Shown in pieces: positions 6,112 through 7,081 of a DNA stretch of 7,081 nucleotides. Numbering within the stretch: position 1 is the first letter of the stretch; the number at the start of each line of letters is the position of its first letter. The position numbers and the translations under genes are program-made. Location of the stretch: assembly GCA_013812005.1 (NCBI GenBank), contig JACCUE010000329.1:1-7081 (forward strand). The letters run 5' to 3'. This stretch comes from Thermoleophilaceae bacterium (lineage in GTDB: Bacteria > Actinomycetota > Thermoleophilia > Solirubrobacterales > Thermoleophilaceae). The notes beneath the pieces were generated by a model, which saw only the letters and a program-made list of their open reading frames with translations, ran no database searches and had not been told where the DNA came from.

Positions 6112-6117
6112 CACCTA
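6112..6117 (-). promoter_or_regulatory. Candidate -10 box for the proline-rich ORF
   Basis: On the minus strand the sequence is GGGG followed by TAGGTG, with the T 13 nt before the ATG at 6104. The AGGTG part could instead act as a weak ribosome binding site. It mirrors the box before the HAD gene as one arm of an 8-bp inverted repeat. Confidence 0.3.
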
Positions 6118-6170
6118 CCCCTCGGTACGCCGGGCAAACGACAAGCGGTTTTCAGCTCGGCGGTCCGGGG

Positions 6171-6176
6171 TAGGCC
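6171..6176 (+). promoter_or_regulatory. Candidate -10 box for leaderless HAD gene
   Basis: TAGGCC starts exactly 12 nt before the ATG at 6183, which would place initiation on the start codon. A weak -35-like TTTTCA (6149-6154) lies 16 nt upstream. The last base of the hexamer is C rather than T, which lowers confidence. Confidence 0.35.
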
Positions 6177-6182
6177 AGCGCG

Positions 6183-6851
6183 ATGGCTCTTACCGCAGTG
6201 CTCGACATCGACGGCACGCTGGTCGACACCAACTACCAGCACACGATCGCGTGGTACCGAGCTTTCAGGCGCCACGAGCTGATGCTGCCGATCTGGCGCA
6301 TCCACCGCAGCATCGGCATGGGCGGCGACCAGCTGGTGCCGGCGCTGGCCGGAGATGACTGGGAAGCCGAGCATGGCGAGGCCGTTCGCGCGACGGAGAA
6401 GGAGTGCTACCTCGAGTTGATCGAAGAGGTCGAGCCTCTGCCCGGCGCCCGCGACCTGATCGTGCGCCTGAAGGACGAGGGCCACGCCGTGGTGCTGGCC
6501 AGCTCGGCGAAGGAGGACGAGGTGGATCACTATCTCGACCTGCTCGATGCGCGCGACCTGGCCGACGCATGGACGATGTCCGATGACGTGGAGGTCACCA
6601 AGCCTGCGCCCGATCTGGTGAAGGCCGCGCTCGACAAGGTGAACGGGTCGGACGGGGCGCTGATGCTCGGGGACTCCACATTCGATTGCGAGGCCGCCGC
6701 CAGGGCGGACGTGCCGACGATCGCCGTCCTGACCGGCGGCTTCTCCCGTGAAGAGCTGCAGGACGCCGGCGCGGTGACCGTCTACGACTCGCTCGAGGAA
6801 CTGCTCGACCAGCTCGAGGACACGCCGTTCGTCGGCTCGGATGAGGAGTAG
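6183..6851 (+). CDS. HAD-superfamily phosphatase (phosphoglycolate phosphatase-like)
   Basis: This 222-residue cytoplasmic protein has all four HAD motifs. Motif I is DIDGTLVDT, with nucleophile D8 and acid/base D10. Motif II is in LASSAK (S107 or S108). Motif III is K140 in VTKPAPD. Motif IV is MLGDSTFDCEAA, with D164 and D168 binding magnesium. A helical cap (about 15-85) between motifs I and II places it in subfamily I, with phosphoglycolate phosphatase and beta-phosphoglucomutase. The cap defines the substrate and cannot be read here; a small phosphorylated metabolite is the general expectation. D10 is kept, so hydrolase or mutase chemistry is possible. The ATG at 6183 fits, as motif I begins seven residues later. 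A small acidic ORF follows 9 nt after the stop and may be co-transcribed. Confidence 0.93.
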   Translation: MALTAVLDIDGTLVDTNYQHTIAWYRAFRRHELMLPIWRIHRSIGMGGDQLVPALAGDDWEAEHGEAVRATEKECYLELIEEVEPLPGARDLIVRLKDEGHAVVLASSAKEDEVDHYLDLLDARDLADAWTMSDDVEVTKPAPDLVKAALDKVNGSDGALMLGDSTFDCEAAARADVPTIAVLTGGFSREELQDAGAVTVYDSLEELLDQLEDTPFVGSDEE

Positions 6852-6854
6852 GGT
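6849..6854 (+). promoter_or_regulatory. Candidate -10 box overlapping the HAD stop codon
   Basis: TAGGGT fits TANNNT and its T lies exactly 12 nt before the ATG at 6861, but its first three bases are the HAD stop codon, so chance is a real alternative. GAGGAG (6843-6848) lies 12 nt before the same ATG, rather far for a ribosome binding site. Confidence 0.3.
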
Positions 6855-6860
6855 GCCGGA

Positions 6861-7046
6861 ATGGAACGCGACCCGAATCACTCAGGCGACACCGAGGAGT
6901 CAGACCAGCTTCCCGAGGAGGCGCCCCCCGAGGTCGTGGAGGAGGACACGGGAGACCCGAGCGATTCCCGCGACGAGGCCGGCGAGAGCGCCGGCGTGCC
7001 GGACGATCCGGATCAGGCCACGGGCCACCCGGACAACGCGGGCTGA
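6861..7046 (+). CDS. Small highly acidic, probably disordered protein, unknown function
   Basis: This 61-residue protein contains 21 Asp or Glu residues, only two Arg and no Lys or Cys. It has eight prolines and many Gly and Ser, and almost no hydrophobic residues apart from PPEVVEE, so a folded core or membrane segment is unlikely. The C-terminus reads QATGHPDNAG; a short conserved-looking tail of this kind may mark a family of small actinobacterial proteins, but that is an impression from memory. Third codon positions are mostly G or C in this frame, unlike the overlapping basic frame (6841-7056), which supports coding. It begins 9 nt after the HAD stop and probably shares its transcript. 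I cannot assign a function. Confidence 0.65.
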   Translation: MERDPNHSGDTEESDQLPEEAPPEVVEEDTGDPSDSRDEAGESAGVPDDPDQATGHPDNAG

Positions 7047-7081
7047 CTTCAGCTAGCGCGGGTCGTCGGGTCCCTCTGACG

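Noticed and set aside
6105..6881. Long minus-strand open frame continuing upstream of the proline-rich ORF
   Set aside because: It is antisense to the HAD gene, which has all four HAD motifs. The translation has no recognisable domain. GC-rich DNA gives such open antisense frames.
6841..7056. Overlapping basic 71-residue frame at the right end
   Set aside because: It has a less favourable codon pattern than the acidic frame and overlaps the HAD stop. Its Arg/Thr-rich translation is typical of a shifted frame.
1..7081. CRISPR, tRNA, rRNA, insertion sequence, prophage or defence genes
   Set aside because: I saw no spaced repeats, cloverleaf-like segments, transposase motifs or known defence domains. 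Every stretch over 300 bases is covered by a gene.

Overview
This is an ordinary-looking, very GC-rich chromosomal segment with strong G/C bias at third codon positions and densely packed genes on both strands. An actinobacterium is the best fit. A NucS/EndoMS mismatch endonuclease, the style of the crotonase and YqgE proteins, and starts that lack Shine-Dalgarno sequences all point that way. A deep-branching class such as Thermoleophilia is plausible, but this is inference. I see no tRNA, rRNA, CRISPR array, insertion sequence, phage gene or recognisable defence system.

Layout from left to right: (1) the 3' part of a PlsC-type acyltransferase gene on the + strand, whose tail carries a 45-bp tandem repeat and an uncertain reading frame. 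(2) nucS on the - strand, converging on it. (3) A probable two-gene + unit: a crotonase (enoyl-CoA hydratase/isomerase family), then a YqgE/AlgH (UPF0301) protein 16 nt downstream. (4) On the - strand, a PAS-SpoIIE type PP2C phosphatase followed 23 nt later by msrA; the msrA and yqgE stop codons are 3 nt apart. (5) A DNA topoisomerase IB gene on +, divergent from the phosphatase. (6) A small proline-rich acidic ORF on -, convergent with topoisomerase IB across two adjacent hairpins. (7) A HAD phosphatase on +, followed 9 nt later by a small, very acidic, probably disordered protein.

The genes do not form one pathway. They cover lipid metabolism (PlsC, crotonase), genome upkeep (NucS, topoisomerase IB) and stress or signalling (SpoIIE phosphatase, MsrA). 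The best candidates for a second look are: the recurring TA-rich -10-like hexamer placed 12-13 nt upstream of starts that lack a Shine-Dalgarno sequence, which suggests leaderless transcription; the two-frame tandem repeat at the plsC 3' end; the symmetric divergent promoter region before the HAD gene; and the two small compositionally extreme proteins. I found no convincing novel multi-gene system.
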